Origin: Mesorhizobium sp.
Lineage (GTDB): Bacteria > Pseudomonadota > Alphaproteobacteria > Rhizobiales > Rhizobiaceae
DNA length: 64,000 bases
Direction of reading: 5' to 3'
NCBI GenBank assembly: GCA_004017535.1
Contig: SAJS01000007.1
Location: forward strand, 186,001-250,000
The notes beneath the pieces are model-generated. The model was given only the letters and a program-made list of their open reading frames with translations. It did not search any database and was not told the DNA's origin. The translations under genes and the position numbers were made by a program. Shown piece after piece: positions 50,879-60,396 of this stretch. The stretch's first letter is position 1, and the number at the start of each line of letters is the position of its first letter.

Positions 50879-52678
50879 TCAAGCGGGTTGCGGATCGACC
50901 CTCATGGCGGGCCCTGGCGCACCGGTGTTTTTGCCGGTCACCACCTCGACGATGCCGCGCGCGATCTCGCGCTCGCCCATGATCACGGTGTCGGCGCCGA
51001 GGCCTTTCAGATGCTCGACCTCGGCGTCGGAATGCGCACGGGCGATGATATTGATCGCAGGATTGGCGGCGCGGGCTCGAAGCACGATCTGGCCGGACTC
51101 GAAGGCATTGGGGATGGCCAGGATCAGCCGCTTCGCGCCTTCCGGATTGGCAGCCGCGAAGACATCCGCATTGGCGGCATTGCCGGCCACCGTTTCGATG
51201 CCGTCGTCACGCAGCTTGGCCAGCGCCTTGTCGGCATCCTCGATGACCAGGAAGGGCAGAGCGGCTTCCTTAAGCGCCGCGCCGACCAGGCTGCCGACGC
51301 GGCCGTAACCGATCAGGATGGAATGGCCGGCAAGCGCGGTCCTGGGCGGCGGGCCGTCTTCCTTTCCCGGCGTTGCCTGGACCGAAGCAACTTGGCCGGG
51401 CTCGGTGGCCGGGCCGATCGGCCGTTGCTCTTCGACCGGCGCGGCCTTGCCGGCGCGCTTTTCGAGCCACGGCTTCATCCAGTCGACAACCAGGAACATC
51501 AGCGGATTGAGCAGGATCGAGAGGATCGCGCCGGCCAGGATCAGGTCGCGGCCTTGCTCGGGCAACAGTTTCAGGCCGACGCCGAGCTCGGCCAGGATGA
51601 AGGAGAACTCGCCGATCTGGGCAAGGCTCGCCGAAATCATCAGCGCGGTGGCGATCGGATAGCGGAAGGCGATGACGATGACGAAAGCGGCAATCGACTT
51701 GCCGACGACGATGATGGCCAAGGTGGCGAGGATCGGCAGGCCGTTGCTGATCAGGCTGAGCGGGTCGAACAGCATGCCGACCGAGACGAAGAACAGCACC
51801 GAGAAGGCGTCGCGCAGCGGCAACGATTCTTCCGCCGCGCGATGACTGAGCTCGGACTCGCTCATGATCATGCCGGCGAAGAAGGCGCCGAGCGCCAGCG
51901 AGACGCCGAACAGCTTTGCCGCGCCGAAGGCGACGCCAAGCGCAATCGCAAGCACCGAGAGCCGGAACAATTCGCGCGAGCCTGTGTGGGCGACATAATG
52001 CAGGATCCAGGGAATGAGCCTGCGGCCGACCACCAGCATGACGACGACGAAGGCGGCGACCTTGGCGAGCGTGATGCCGACAACGCCCCATATGCCGTAG
52101 CTGGCGGGCAGCGAGAGCAGGCTCGTATGGTCATCGACCTGCGGCTGGCCGCCGAGCACGCCGGCGAGCGCGGGCAGCAGCACCAGCGCCAGCACCATGG
52201 CGAGATCCTCGACGATCAGCCAGCCGACGGCGATGCGGCCACGCTCGGTCTCGATCAGCCGCTGTTCCTGCAGCGCGCGCAAAAGCACCACGGTCGAGGC
52301 GACCGAAAGCGCCAGTCCGAAGACCAGGCCGGCGCCGAGCGACCAGCCGAGCAGCCAGGCAAGCCCGACGCCGAGCAGCGTCGCGAAGCCGATCTGCACG
52401 ATCGCGCCCGGCACGGCGATGGCGCGGACGGACAGGAGGTCCTTCAGCGAAAAATGCAGGCCGACGCCGAACATCAAAAGGATGACGCCGATTTCCGCGA
52501 GTTCGTTGGCAAGGCTGGCGTCGGCGACGAAGCCGGGCGTGTTCGGACCGACCAGGACGCCGGCTACGAGGTAACCGACAAGCGGCGGAATTCGGAAACG
52601 GTTGGCTAAAGCTCCGAAGACGAATGCCAGCCCCAGACCGGCGACGATGGTGGCGATAAGGGGCGTGTCATGCGGCAT
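50879..52678 (-). CDS. CPA2 monovalent cation/proton antiporter (YbaL/KefB type) with RCK domain
   Basis: 599 aa. About 12 transmembrane helices to about 395 (including GYLVAGVLVGPNTPGF, LLMFGVGLHFSLKDLL and IGEFSFILAELGVGLK). Cytosolic RCK_N domain from about 450 with nucleotide motif ILIGYGRVGSLVGAAL (Gly-x-Gly-x-x-Gly). No separate KefF-like accessory gene is beside it. Expected to exchange potassium or sodium for protons. The 193-bp gap before the next leftward gene contains no gene. Confidence 0.9.
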   Translation of the reverse strand: MPHDTPLIATIVAGLGLAFVFGALANRFRIPPLVGYLVAGVLVGPNTPGFVADASLANELAEIGVILLMFGVGLHFSLKDLLSVRAIAVPGAIVQIGFATLLGVGLAWLLGWSLGAGLVFGLALSVASTVVLLRALQEQRLIETERGRIAVGWLIVEDLAMVLALVLLPALAGVLGGQPQVDDHTSLLSLPASYGIWGVVGITLAKVAAFVVVMLVVGRRLIPWILHYVAHTGSRELFRLSVLAIALGVAFGAAKLFGVSLALGAFFAGMIMSESELSHRAAEESLPLRDAFSVLFFVSVGMLFDPLSLISNGLPILATLAIIVVGKSIAAFVIVIAFRYPIATALMISASLAQIGEFSFILAELGVGLKLLPEQGRDLILAGAILSILLNPLMFLVVDWMKPWLEKRAGKAAPVEEQRPIGPATEPGQVASVQATPGKEDGPPPRTALAGHSILIGYGRVGSLVGAALKEAALPFLVIEDADKALAKLRDDGIETVAGNAANADVFAAANPEGAKRLILAIPNAFESGQIVLRARAANPAINIIARAHSDAEVEHLKGLGADTVIMGEREIARGIVEVVTGKNTGAPGPAMRVDPQPA

Positions 52679-52871
52679 TGTCTTTTGCGCGCCTTTCGAA
52701 AATTCGCGATGTCGGATGGGCGCCCGCCGAGGCCGTCGCCTTCGGCAATATGATGGACGGAGCGGCGATCACGCAACCGCCGCCGCGCAGAAATCGACCT
52801 AGAAACAGGGAAATCGGCGCCGCGTCTGCTTCGGGACTCCATCGGGCCCGACGCTGCTTTCCTTCCGCCGC

Positions 52872-53312
52872 TTATGCCGCCTGCAACAGGTTCTCGATGT
52901 CGGAAATCGTGTGGTTGGTGAGCGTCTTTGGGATTTCCGCCTGCACCTTCTCACTCACCTCCTTGTGCAGTTTCTGGCGCATCTCGCCAAGCACCTGCGG
53001 CGGCGCGACCAGCACGACCGCGTCGAATGCGCCGCGATGCGCGAGCTTGTAAAGCCGGTCGGCGATCTCGACAGCGAAACGTTCCTTGCCGAGGCGGTGC
53101 CAATCGGTTTCCTCGACGGCGCTGCGGGGACCTTCGTTGCTCTGGCGGCCCGGTTTGTCCGTGCCCTGCTCGCGCGTGGCGGGGTTCTCCTGCTCCATCT
53201 CGTGCACCACCTCCAGGTTCGGGAACTTGTTGTCGCCCTGGTTGCGCAGGAAAAGCGCCTTTTCACCATCGGCCACGACGACCCACAATCCGTGCTTCAG
53301 CTTGATGTTCAT
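52872..53312 (-). CDS. Host attachment-like protein (baeRF family)
   Basis: 146 aa from ATG 53312 after a near-perfect AAAGGAGGAACCC ribosome site. Blocks: GLWVVVADGEKALFLRNQGD at the N-terminus, HRLGKERFAVEIADRLYKLAHRG in the middle, DAVVLVAPPQVLGEMRQ and a C-terminal LTNHTISDIENLLQ, matching proteins annotated as host attachment in rhizobia. The fold resembles release-factor eRF1-like domains. The true role (plant attachment or ribosome-related) is not proved. Confidence 0.82.
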   Translation of the reverse strand: MNIKLKHGLWVVVADGEKALFLRNQGDNKFPNLEVVHEMEQENPATREQGTDKPGRQSNEGPRSAVEETDWHRLGKERFAVEIADRLYKLAHRGAFDAVVLVAPPQVLGEMRQKLHKEVSEKVQAEIPKTLTNHTISDIENLLQAA

Positions 53313-53467
53313 GGGTTCCTCCTTTGCTTGCGGGTTGCCGACCGGTCGAGCCCAGGGTCGACAGAATGGGTTGCTAGCCAAACGAGCCGCGGAGCAGGAT
53401 TGTTCCGACCTGCCGGTGGCGCTCTCAACGTCTCCCGCCATGCGAGACTGGCCGTGTCGGCTTTAAT

Positions 53468-53482
53468 CTACTAAGTTAGTAG
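53468..53482. promoter_or_regulatory. Palindromic operator upstream of the cys operon
   Basis: CTACTAA-G-TTAGTAG, a perfect 15-bp palindrome in AT-rich DNA (TAGAATTTAGAATAAACTG follows), 236 bp upstream of cysG in the 405-bp gap after the host-attachment gene. Likely overlaps promoter elements for the leftward or rightward gene. Binding factor unknown; a sulfur-responsive Rrf2- or LysR-type regulator is conceivable. Confidence 0.5.
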
Positions 53483-53717
53483 AATTTAGAATAAACTGTT
53501 TTGCCGCTTTCCGAGCCGGTGCTAAAAATCGCGAAAGATCAAGGTGGTTTCTCACGCCGTTCTGACTCTCTCATTCTCAGAGTAGAATTTTTTTCTCTTG
53601 CTCTTCGCGGCTGCGAAAAAGCGATTGCCTGCCGTTCGGCGACGCGCGAGTGATTGCCTTCTGGTTTTTGGCCAGCCCGCGTAAAACTGCCAAACTGTTT
53701 CACTATTGCTCGTCGCC

Positions 53718-55160
53718 ATGTCGCCAGCCAACGCCAAGCTCAATGCCTTCCCGGTCTTCATGCGGATCGACGGCGAAGCCGTGGCCATCGTCGGCAATCG
53801 CGAGGAGGCGATTGCCAAGGCCCGGCTGCTCGCCCAGTCGAGCGCGGCGCTGCGCATCATTGCCGACGAGGCCGATCCCGACCTGCTCGCCTTCATCGCC
53901 GTGTCCGGTGCCGTTCACGTCGGCGCTGCCTATGAGGCCGCGCATCTCCAGGGTGCTGCCTTGGTGTTCGCAGCCAGTGGCGACAAGGCGCTCGACCGCC
54001 GCGTCGCCGAGGACGCGCGCCGGTTGGGCATTCCGGTCAATGCGGTAGACCAGCCGGACGTGTGCGATTTCTTTACTCCGGCGCTGGTCAACCGCGCACC
54101 GGTTGCGATTGCCATCGGCACCGAGGGCGCCGGACCGGTTCTGGCGCAGATGCTACGTGTCCGCATCGACCGCATGTTGTCGCCTTCGCTCGGCCGGCTG
54201 GCGGCGCTTGCCGCGTCGTTCCGTGCCGCCGCGGAGAAACTGCCGAAGGACAATCGCCGTCGCCGCTTCTGGAGCGATTTCTTCGCCGGCGGGCCGGCCA
54301 AGGCCATCGAAGCCGGTGACCACGCCCAGGCCCATGGCGCGGCGCTCGAACTCCTGAGCACGGATGCGCCGGCCGGGGGGCACATCGCGCTGGTCGGCGC
54401 CGGTCCGGGCGCGGAGGACCTGTTGACGCTGCGCGCGCACCGCCTGCTGATGGAAGCCGATGCCATCGTCTATGATGCGCTGGTGCCGGAGGCGATCGTC
54501 GCCATGGGCCGCCGCGATGCCGAGCGCCTCCCGGTCGGCAAGCGCAAGGGCTGCCATTCCAAGAGCCAGGAAGAGATCAACGCGCTGCTCATCGAACTCG
54601 GCCAAGCTGGCAAGCGCGTGGTGCGGCTGAAGTCCGGCGACCCGCTGGTGTTCGGCCGCGCCGGCGAGGAGATGGCAGCACTTCGCGAGGCCGGCATTGC
54701 CTATGAGGTGGTTCCGGGCGTCACCGCCGCCTTCGCTGCCGCTGCCGATTTCGAGCTGCCGCTGACGCTGCGCGGCGTCTCGTCCTCGATGGTGTTCACC
54801 ACCGGACACGACCTCAAGGGCAACTCGCTGCCGGACTGGGCAAAGCTTGCCATCTCGGGCGCGACCGTCGCCGTCTATATGGGTCGCTCGGTCGCGGCGG
54901 AAGTCGCTGGACGGCTGATCGAAGCCGGGCTGTCGCCGGACACGGCCGTCGCCGTCGTCGAGAATGCCAGCCTCGGCAATCGACGCCGTTTCCACGGCAC
55001 ACTCGCCGACCTGCCGTCGCTGGAAGAGCGTGCCGATCTCACCGGTCCGGTCATGACGATCATCGGCGACGCGGTCGCGGGCGCCAATTTCGAACAATCC
55101 GAGCCGCTCGTGGCACACAAGCATGAGGACGCGGCTTCAGCCGTCGCCGAAGGAGTTTAA
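53718..55160 (+). CDS. cysG: Siroheme synthase (multifunctional)
   Basis: 480 aa from ATG 53718 (TTG 53706 also open). Two parts: N-terminal precorrin-2 dehydrogenase/ferrochelatase (1 to about 210; VAIVGNREEAIAKARLL) and C-terminal uroporphyrinogen III methyltransferase (about 220-460; ALVGAGPGAEDLLTLRA, GDPLVFGRAGEE). Supplies siroheme for the sulfite reductase encoded 350 bp downstream. First gene of the sulfur assimilation operon. Confidence 0.94.
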   Translation: MSPANAKLNAFPVFMRIDGEAVAIVGNREEAIAKARLLAQSSAALRIIADEADPDLLAFIAVSGAVHVGAAYEAAHLQGAALVFAASGDKALDRRVAEDARRLGIPVNAVDQPDVCDFFTPALVNRAPVAIAIGTEGAGPVLAQMLRVRIDRMLSPSLGRLAALAASFRAAAEKLPKDNRRRRFWSDFFAGGPAKAIEAGDHAQAHGAALELLSTDAPAGGHIALVGAGPGAEDLLTLRAHRLLMEADAIVYDALVPEAIVAMGRRDAERLPVGKRKGCHSKSQEEINALLIELGQAGKRVVRLKSGDPLVFGRAGEEMAALREAGIAYEVVPGVTAAFAAAADFELPLTLRGVSSSMVFTTGHDLKGNSLPDWAKLAISGATVAVYMGRSVAAEVAGRLIEAGLSPDTAVAVVENASLGNRRRFHGTLADLPSLEERADLTGPVMTIIGDAVAGANFEQSEPLVAHKHEDAASAVAEGV

Positions 55161-55162
55161 TC

Positions 55163-55468
55163 ATGAAGGTTCTGACCGCGAACAGGCTCTCCGACGGCAT
55201 CGCCGTCTGGTACGCCGATGGCGGCTGGGCGGAGACGGTGGGTCATGCGGATATCGCGCATGACAAGGCGGCGGAGGACCGGCTGGAAGCAATCGGCGCC
55301 GCGGCCGCCGCCAACAATGAAGTCCTGGACGTCAACGTGATCGACGTCACCATTGTCGATGGTTTGGTCGAGCCGGTGCGGCTGCGCGAGAAGATACGCG
55401 CCGCGGGCCCGACCATCCACCCAGATCTCGGCAAGCAGGCGAGCCCGCAGGCGCAACGAGCGGCTTAA
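55163..55468 (+). CDS. DUF2849 protein of the sulfite-reduction operon
   Basis: 101 aa, beginning 2 bp after the cysG stop. Sequence MKVLTANRLSDGIAVWY at the start and DVTIVDGLVEPVRLREKIRA near 60-80. DUF2849 genes are a recurrent partner of cysG and cysI in Rhizobiales, but no biochemical role is known. A structural or electron-transfer accessory to sulfite reductase is a fair guess. 43 bp before cysI. Confidence 0.85.
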   Translation: MKVLTANRLSDGIAVWYADGGWAETVGHADIAHDKAAEDRLEAIGAAAAANNEVLDVNVIDVTIVDGLVEPVRLREKIRAAGPTIHPDLGKQASPQAQRAA

Positions 55469-55511
55469 ATCCAAGGAAGGCAACGGGCGGACGCGCCCGG
55501 AAAGACGAAGC

Positions 55512-57182
55512 ATGTACCGTTACGACGAGTTCGACCACGATTTCGTTCAGGCCCGCGTGGCCGAGTTCAGCGACCAGGTGAAGCGCCGGCTTGCCGGCGA
55601 GATCACCGAGGACCAGTTCCGGCCGCTCCGGCTGATGAACGGCGTCTACCTGCAGCTGCATGCCTATATGCTGCGCATCGCCGTGCCTTACGGCACGTTG
55701 AACAGCCGGCAGTTGCGCATGCTCGGCCAAATCGCGCGCAAATATGACAAGGGCTACGGCCACTTCACCACACGCCAGAACCTCCAGTTCCACTGGCCGG
55801 CGCTTGCCGATGTTCCGGCGATCCTGGCCGATCTCGCTAGCGTCGAGATGCATTGCATCCAGACCAGCGGCAATTGCATACGCAACGTCACAGCCGACCA
55901 TTTCGCAGGGGCGGCCGCCGACGAGGTCGCCGATCCCCGGCCCTATGCAGAAATCCTGCGCCAATGGTCCTCGGTTCATCCGGAATTTTCCTACCTGCCA
56001 CGCAAGTTCAAGATCGCGGTGACGGGGGCCGAGCGCGACCGGGCTGCCATTCAGGCGCATGACATCGGCCTGCATCTGAAGAAGAATGCGGCTGGCCAGT
56101 TGGGCTTTGCCGTCTATGTCGGCGGGGGTCTAGGTCGCACGCCGATGGTCGCCAAGAAAATCCGCGATTTCCTGCCGGAAGCCGATCTTCTGTCCTACTG
56201 CACGGCGATCCTGCGCGTGTACAACCTCTACGGCCGCCGCGACAACAAGTACAAGGCGCGCATCAAGATCCTGGTGCACGAGACCGGCGTCGAAGAGATC
56301 GTACGACAGATCGAGGCCGAATGGCAGCAGCTCAAGGACACCGAGCTGAAATTGCCGGAGGCCGATATCCAGGCGATCAATGCTTATTTCGCGCCTCCGG
56401 CGCTGTCCGCCCGACCGGAAGGTGATGCTCTCGTCAAGCAAGCGCGGCTCGATTCCAAGAGCTTTTCGGAATGGCTCGAGCAGAATGTCGTGACGCATCG
56501 CCATCCCGATTACGCGGCGGTGACGATCTCGCTCAAGGGCATCGGCGAGGTGCCCGGCGACGTCACCGACAGCCAGATGGAAGCAGTTGCTGACATCGCC
56601 GAGAAATACGCTTTCGACGAGCTGCGCGTCAGCCACGAGCAGAACCTCATCCTGCCGCATGTGGCGCGAGCTGATCTGAAGGCTGTCTATGACGCGCTCG
56701 TCGAGATTGGCCTGGCGACCGCCAATTCCAATCTGATCAGCGACATCATCTCCTGTCCTGGCCTCGATTATTGCTCGCTGGCCACGGCGCGCTCTATTCC
56801 GGTCGCCCAGGAAATCTCGCGGCGCTTCGCTTCGCTGGAGCGGCAGCGCGAGATCGGCGAGTTGAAGCTGAAGATCTCCGGATGCATCAACGCCTGCGGC
56901 CATCACCATGTCGGCCATATCGGCATCCTCGGCGTCGAGAAGAAAGGCTCCGAGCTCTACCAGGTGACGCTTGGCGGCTCGGCCGACGAGAACACCTCCG
57001 TGGGCGAGATCATCGGCCGCGGCTTCTCATCGGAAGAGATCACCGATGCCATCGAGCAGATCGTCCACACCTATCTCGGCCTTCGGCTCAGTCCCGACGA
57101 ACGTTTTATCGACGCCTACCGCCGTGTCGGTCCCGCGCCGTTCAAGGAGGCGCTCTATGCTGGCGAAACCAAGGCCGCTTGA
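55512..57182 (+). CDS. cysI: Sulfite reductase, siroheme/4Fe-4S hemoprotein (nitrite/sulfite reductase family)
   Basis: 556 aa from ATG 55512. Two ferredoxin-like halves; the siroheme/4Fe-4S cysteines are C415-x5-C421 (SCPGLDYCS) and C458-x3-C462 (GCINACGHHH). Early NLQFHWPAL and TSGNCIRNVT blocks bind siroheme. Reduces sulfite to sulfide in the cytosol. No flavoprotein CysJ is encoded nearby, so the electron donor is probably ferredoxin or another reductase. Overlaps cysH by 26 bp. Confidence 0.93.
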   Translation: MYRYDEFDHDFVQARVAEFSDQVKRRLAGEITEDQFRPLRLMNGVYLQLHAYMLRIAVPYGTLNSRQLRMLGQIARKYDKGYGHFTTRQNLQFHWPALADVPAILADLASVEMHCIQTSGNCIRNVTADHFAGAAADEVADPRPYAEILRQWSSVHPEFSYLPRKFKIAVTGAERDRAAIQAHDIGLHLKKNAAGQLGFAVYVGGGLGRTPMVAKKIRDFLPEADLLSYCTAILRVYNLYGRRDNKYKARIKILVHETGVEEIVRQIEAEWQQLKDTELKLPEADIQAINAYFAPPALSARPEGDALVKQARLDSKSFSEWLEQNVVTHRHPDYAAVTISLKGIGEVPGDVTDSQMEAVADIAEKYAFDELRVSHEQNLILPHVARADLKAVYDALVEIGLATANSNLISDIISCPGLDYCSLATARSIPVAQEISRRFASLERQREIGELKLKISGCINACGHHHVGHIGILGVEKKGSELYQVTLGGSADENTSVGEIIGRGFSSEEITDAIEQIVHTYLGLRLSPDERFIDAYRRVGPAPFKEALYAGETKAA

Positions 57183-57921
57183 CCGTATTGTCGACGTCGA
57201 GGCCGGCATCGCCGCCGAAGCGGCGGGGCTCGACGCGCTGCTCGGCCATCTGAAGCCGATCGAGATCATCGAGCGCGCGGCGCGCGAATCCTTCCGCGGC
57301 GAGGTCGCGGCGGTCTCCTCCTTCGGCGCGGATTCGGCGGTGCTGCTGCACATGATCTCGGAGATCGACCGCACGCTGCCGGTGATCTTCCTCGACACCG
57401 GCAAGCATTTCGAGGAGACGCTCGGCTATCGCGACGCGCTGGTCGCCGATTTCGGCCTGACGGATGTGAGGGTGATCAAGCCGGACGAGGCGGCGCTCGA
57501 ACGCGTCGACCCGACCGGCCAGCTCAACGAGACCGACACGGACGCCTGCTGCAATGTGCGCAAGGTCGAACCGCTGGCGCGCGGCGTCGAGCCGTTCCGG
57601 GCCTGGTTCACCGGGCGCAAGCGCTTCCAGGCTTCGACGCGCGCGGCGCTGCCCGTCTTCGAGGCGGTCGGCTCGCGCATCCGCATCAACCCCCTGGCGC
57701 ATTGGACAACGTCGGATCAGGCCGACTATATGCGCGCGCATGCGCTGCGCGAAAATCCGCTGGTCGCCTATGGGTATCTCTCGATCGGCTGCTTCCCGTG
57801 CACGCAGCCGGTGCAGCCCGGCGAGGACGCGCGCAGCGGCCGCTGGGCAGGCCACGCCAAGACCGAGTGCGGTATCCACCTCTCCGGACTGGAGAAGTCG
57901 CTGACCGACGCCTCTCTTTAG
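57157..57921 (+). CDS. cysH: Adenylylsulfate (APS) reductase, 4Fe-4S type
   Basis: 254 aa from ATG 57157 with AAGGAGG at 57144-57150, the last 26 bp of cysI overlapping in another frame. PAPS-reductase fold (SSFGADSAVLLHMI). Cys131-Cys132 and Cys212-x-x-Cys215 form the 4Fe-4S set of APS-type enzymes, with catalytic Cys238 in ECGIHL. So it likely uses APS rather than PAPS. Makes sulfite for CysI. A MITE-like repeat lies 11 bp after its stop. Confidence 0.93.
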   Translation: MLAKPRPLDRIVDVEAGIAAEAAGLDALLGHLKPIEIIERAARESFRGEVAAVSSFGADSAVLLHMISEIDRTLPVIFLDTGKHFEETLGYRDALVADFGLTDVRVIKPDEAALERVDPTGQLNETDTDACCNVRKVEPLARGVEPFRAWFTGRKRFQASTRAALPVFEAVGSRIRINPLAHWTTSDQADYMRAHALRENPLVAYGYLSIGCFPCTQPVQPGEDARSGRWAGHAKTECGIHLSGLEKSLTDASL

Positions 57922-57932
57922 GATACGCCGAT

Positions 57933-58050
57933 ATTCAGGTGAGGCCGGCCTGCAAATGGCGACTTCCTGCGCTTCCGGTGCTCACATACTTCAAGTACGC
58001 TCCGCTCCGGTTCTCGGAAGCCATCATTTTCGGCTCGGCCTGACCTGAAT
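57933..58050. mobile_element. MITE-like repeat, copy 2, inside the cys operon
   Basis: 118-bp element with the same ends as copy 1 (ATTCAGGTGAGGCCGGC and GGCTCGGCCTGACCTGAAT) and the shared centre GTGCTCACATACTTCAAGTACG. It occupies the gap between cysH and the DUF934 gene, 118 of 169 bp. Confidence 0.75.
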
Positions 58051-58090
58051 CGCGGCAATCCTTGCAATCTTTAGGACTTTAGGAGTTTTG

Positions 58091-58624
58091 ATGACTGGAT
58101 CGACGACAGCGGGGACCCGCCTCTGGACCTCTGACGGTTTTCGCGAGGACGAGTGGACGCACGCCGAAAGCGCCGAGGCGCTTGCCGGCAATGGCCGTTT
58201 CATCCTGCCGCTGCAGGCTTTTCTCGGGTTGGATGAAGAAATCCGCAAGTCAGCCAAGGAGCGCCTCGGTGTGCTGCTGCAGCCCGGCGACGAACTCGAC
58301 AAGATAACCGGCCTACTCGACCAGCTGTCGCTGGTCGCGCTCGCCTTCCCGGCCTTCAATGACGGCCGCTCCTTTTCCAAGGGCGAGTTGCTGCGCGCCC
58401 GGCATCATTTCAAGGGCGCGGTGCGCGCCACCGGCCAGGTGCTGGTCGACCAGCTGCCGCATATGCTGCGGCTCGGCTTCGACGAGTTCGAGGTTTCCAA
58501 TCCGGTGCTGTTGAAGCGGCTGGAGGAAGGGCGGACCGGCGGGCTGCCGGTCTATTACCAGCCGGCCGTGGAGTCTGAGCCCAAGGGCCCGAAATATTCC
58601 TGGCGGCGCAAGCGCCCAAACTAA
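58091..58624 (+). CDS. DUF934 oxidoreductase-associated protein
   Basis: 177 aa from ATG 58091 behind AGGAG. Contains the DUF934 core: LIFPLQAFLGL-like FILPLQAFLGL, LGVLLQPGDELDK, FPAFNDGRSFSKGELLRARH and FKGAVRATGQVLVDQLPHMLRLGFDEFEV. Linked to cysI/cysH in many alpha- and betaproteobacteria; thought to support sulfite reductase function but unproved. Ends the sulfur operon. Confidence 0.86.
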   Translation: MTGSTTAGTRLWTSDGFREDEWTHAESAEALAGNGRFILPLQAFLGLDEEIRKSAKERLGVLLQPGDELDKITGLLDQLSLVALAFPAFNDGRSFSKGELLRARHHFKGAVRATGQVLVDQLPHMLRLGFDEFEVSNPVLLKRLEEGRTGGLPVYYQPAVESEPKGPKYSWRRKRPN

Positions 58625-58702
58625 CGTAACGGCATCTTTACAAGGCGCTTCAGCAGGCATTCTCTCAAGGGAACGGACGGAAAGATCCGCCGGGAGGGAA
58701 CC

Positions 58703-60310
58703 ATGCGCTACGACTATGTGATTGCCGGCGGCGGCTCCGCCGGCTCGACGCTGGCCGCGAGACTTTCCGAGGACCAATCGAAGACGGTCTGCCTGCTCGA
58801 AGCGGGAGGCACGGGCAAGGATCTCTTGATCCGCGCGCCGTCCGGCATCATCGCGCTGCTGCCCGGACGGCCGAAGATCAACAATTGGGGCTTCCAGACA
58901 GTACCGCAGGAAGGTCTCAACGGCCGCAGGGGCTATCAGCCGCGTGGGAAGGCCTTGGGTGGATCGAGCGCGATCAACGCCATGCTCTACACGCGGGGCA
59001 ATCGCCGCGACTATGACGAATGGGCCGAGCTCGGCTGCGACGGCTGGTCGTGGGACGAGGTTCTGCCCTATTTCCGGCGCGCCGAAGGCAACCAGCGCGG
59101 CGCCGACGCGCTGCATGGCGGCGACGGGCCGCTGAGGGTCTGCGAGCAGCAGGAGCCGCGCGCGATCTCCAGGGCCTTCGTCGAGGCCTGCGGCGAGAAC
59201 CAGATCAGGCTGAACGACGATTTCAACGGGCCGGAGCAGGAAGGGGCCGGCCTCTATCAGGTGACGCAGTTCTGGGGCGAGCGCCGCAATGGCGAGCGCT
59301 GCTCGGCGGCGGCGGCCTATCTGCATCCGGCGATGAACCGGCCGAACCTCACTGTGGTCACTGGCGCGCATGCGACGGGCATGGTGCTCAACGGCAGGCG
59401 CGCCACTGGCGTGCGCTACCGCAGCGGCAAGAGCGAGGCCGTGGCGGAAGCCAGGCGCGAGGTCATTCTTTGCGGCGGGGCGTTCGGTTCGCCGCAGCTG
59501 CTCCTGCTCTCGGGCATCGGACCGGCGGTCGAGCTTGCGGCGCACGGCATTCCGCTTGTCCACGAATTGCCGGGCGTTGGCAGGAACCTGCAGGATCATC
59601 TCGATTTCATCCTCGCCTGGAAGTCCAGGCAGACGGATTTGATGGGCATCGGCCTCAGCGGCATGCCGGGCCTGATCCGGCATATGCTGCGCTGGCGCAA
59701 GGACGGAACCGGCATGATCGCCACCCCCTATGCCGAAGGCGGCGCCTTTCTGAAATCCGACCCGGCGATCGAGCGGCCCGACCTGCAATTGCATTTCTGC
59801 ATCGCCATCGTCGACGACCACGGCCGCAAGCTGCATATGGGCTACGGCTTTTCCTGCCATGTCTGTGTGCTTCGGCCCTATTCGCGCGGCGAGGTGGGTT
59901 TGAACAGCGCCGATCCGCTCGCGCCGCCGCGCATCCATCCGCGCTTCCTCGAGGATGAGCGCGACGCCGAGCTTCTGCTCAAGGGCGTGCGAATGATGCG
60001 CTCCATATTGGAGGCGCCCGCGCTGGCGAAATATCGCGCCAGGGAAATCTACACCGCAGGCGCGTCGAGCGATGCCGAGCTAATGGCGCATATCAGGGCG
60101 CGCGCCGACACGATCTACCACCCGGCCGGCACCTGCAAGATGGGCGTCGACGACATGGCCGTGGTCGACCCGCAGCTCAAGGTGCGCGGGCTGGAAGGGT
60201 TGCGCGTCGTCGATGCCTCGGTGATGCCGACCCTGATCGGCGGCAATACCAATGCGCCGACGATCATGATTGCCGAGAAGGCCGCGGATATGATCCGGGC
60301 AGGCGCCTGA
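58703..60310 (+). CDS. GMC-family flavin oxidoreductase
   Basis: 535 aa, CCGGGAGGGAACC precedes ATG 58703. FAD motif [18 protein letters not shown] near 6-23, GMC signature [18 protein letters not shown] near 88-105, second signature [17 protein letters not shown] near 258-274, and the C-terminal His/Asn region [10 protein letters not shown] and [10 protein letters not shown]. Resembles choline dehydrogenase/alcohol dehydrogenase members. Substrate unknown; no linked betaine genes. May be regulated with the DJ-1-like gene downstream. Confidence 0.9.
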   Translation: MRYDYVIAGGGSAGSTLAARLSEDQSKTVCLLEAGGTGKDLLIRAPSGIIALLPGRPKINNWGFQTVPQEGLNGRRGYQPRGKALGGSSAINAMLYTRGNRRDYDEWAELGCDGWSWDEVLPYFRRAEGNQRGADALHGGDGPLRVCEQQEPRAISRAFVEACGENQIRLNDDFNGPEQEGAGLYQVTQFWGERRNGERCSAAAAYLHPAMNRPNLTVVTGAHATGMVLNGRRATGVRYRSGKSEAVAEARREVILCGGAFGSPQLLLLSGIGPAVELAAHGIPLVHELPGVGRNLQDHLDFILAWKSRQTDLMGIGLSGMPGLIRHMLRWRKDGTGMIATPYAEGGAFLKSDPAIERPDLQLHFCIAIVDDHGRKLHMGYGFSCHVCVLRPYSRGEVGLNSADPLAPPRIHPRFLEDERDAELLLKGVRMMRSILEAPALAKYRAREIYTAGASSDAELMAHIRARADTIYHPAGTCKMGVDDMAVVDPQLKVRGLEGLRVVDASVMPTLIGGNTNAPTIMIAEKAADMIRAGA

Positions 60311-60322
60311 TTTTCGTTTTCT

Positions 60323-60333
60323 TGGTCGGACCA
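60323..60333. promoter_or_regulatory. GntR-type operator candidate, upstream site
   Basis: TGGTCGGACCA, perfect inverted repeat TGGTC-G-GACCA, 13 bp past the GMC stop. Pairs with a second site 74 bp away (centre to centre) upstream of the DJ-1-like gene. Confidence 0.6.
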
Positions 60334-60396
60334 GCTTCTTCAATCCTCTTACAGCGGCGTTGATTTTGTCCAGCCGTCCGCGGGATCGAATCCATC

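Noticed and set aside
50888-52609. 573-codon open frame opposite the CPA2 antiporter
   Set aside because: Charged low-complexity shadow of a membrane protein gene.
58313-59938. 541-codon open frame opposite the GMC gene
   Set aside because: Shadow; GMC signatures lie on the + strand.
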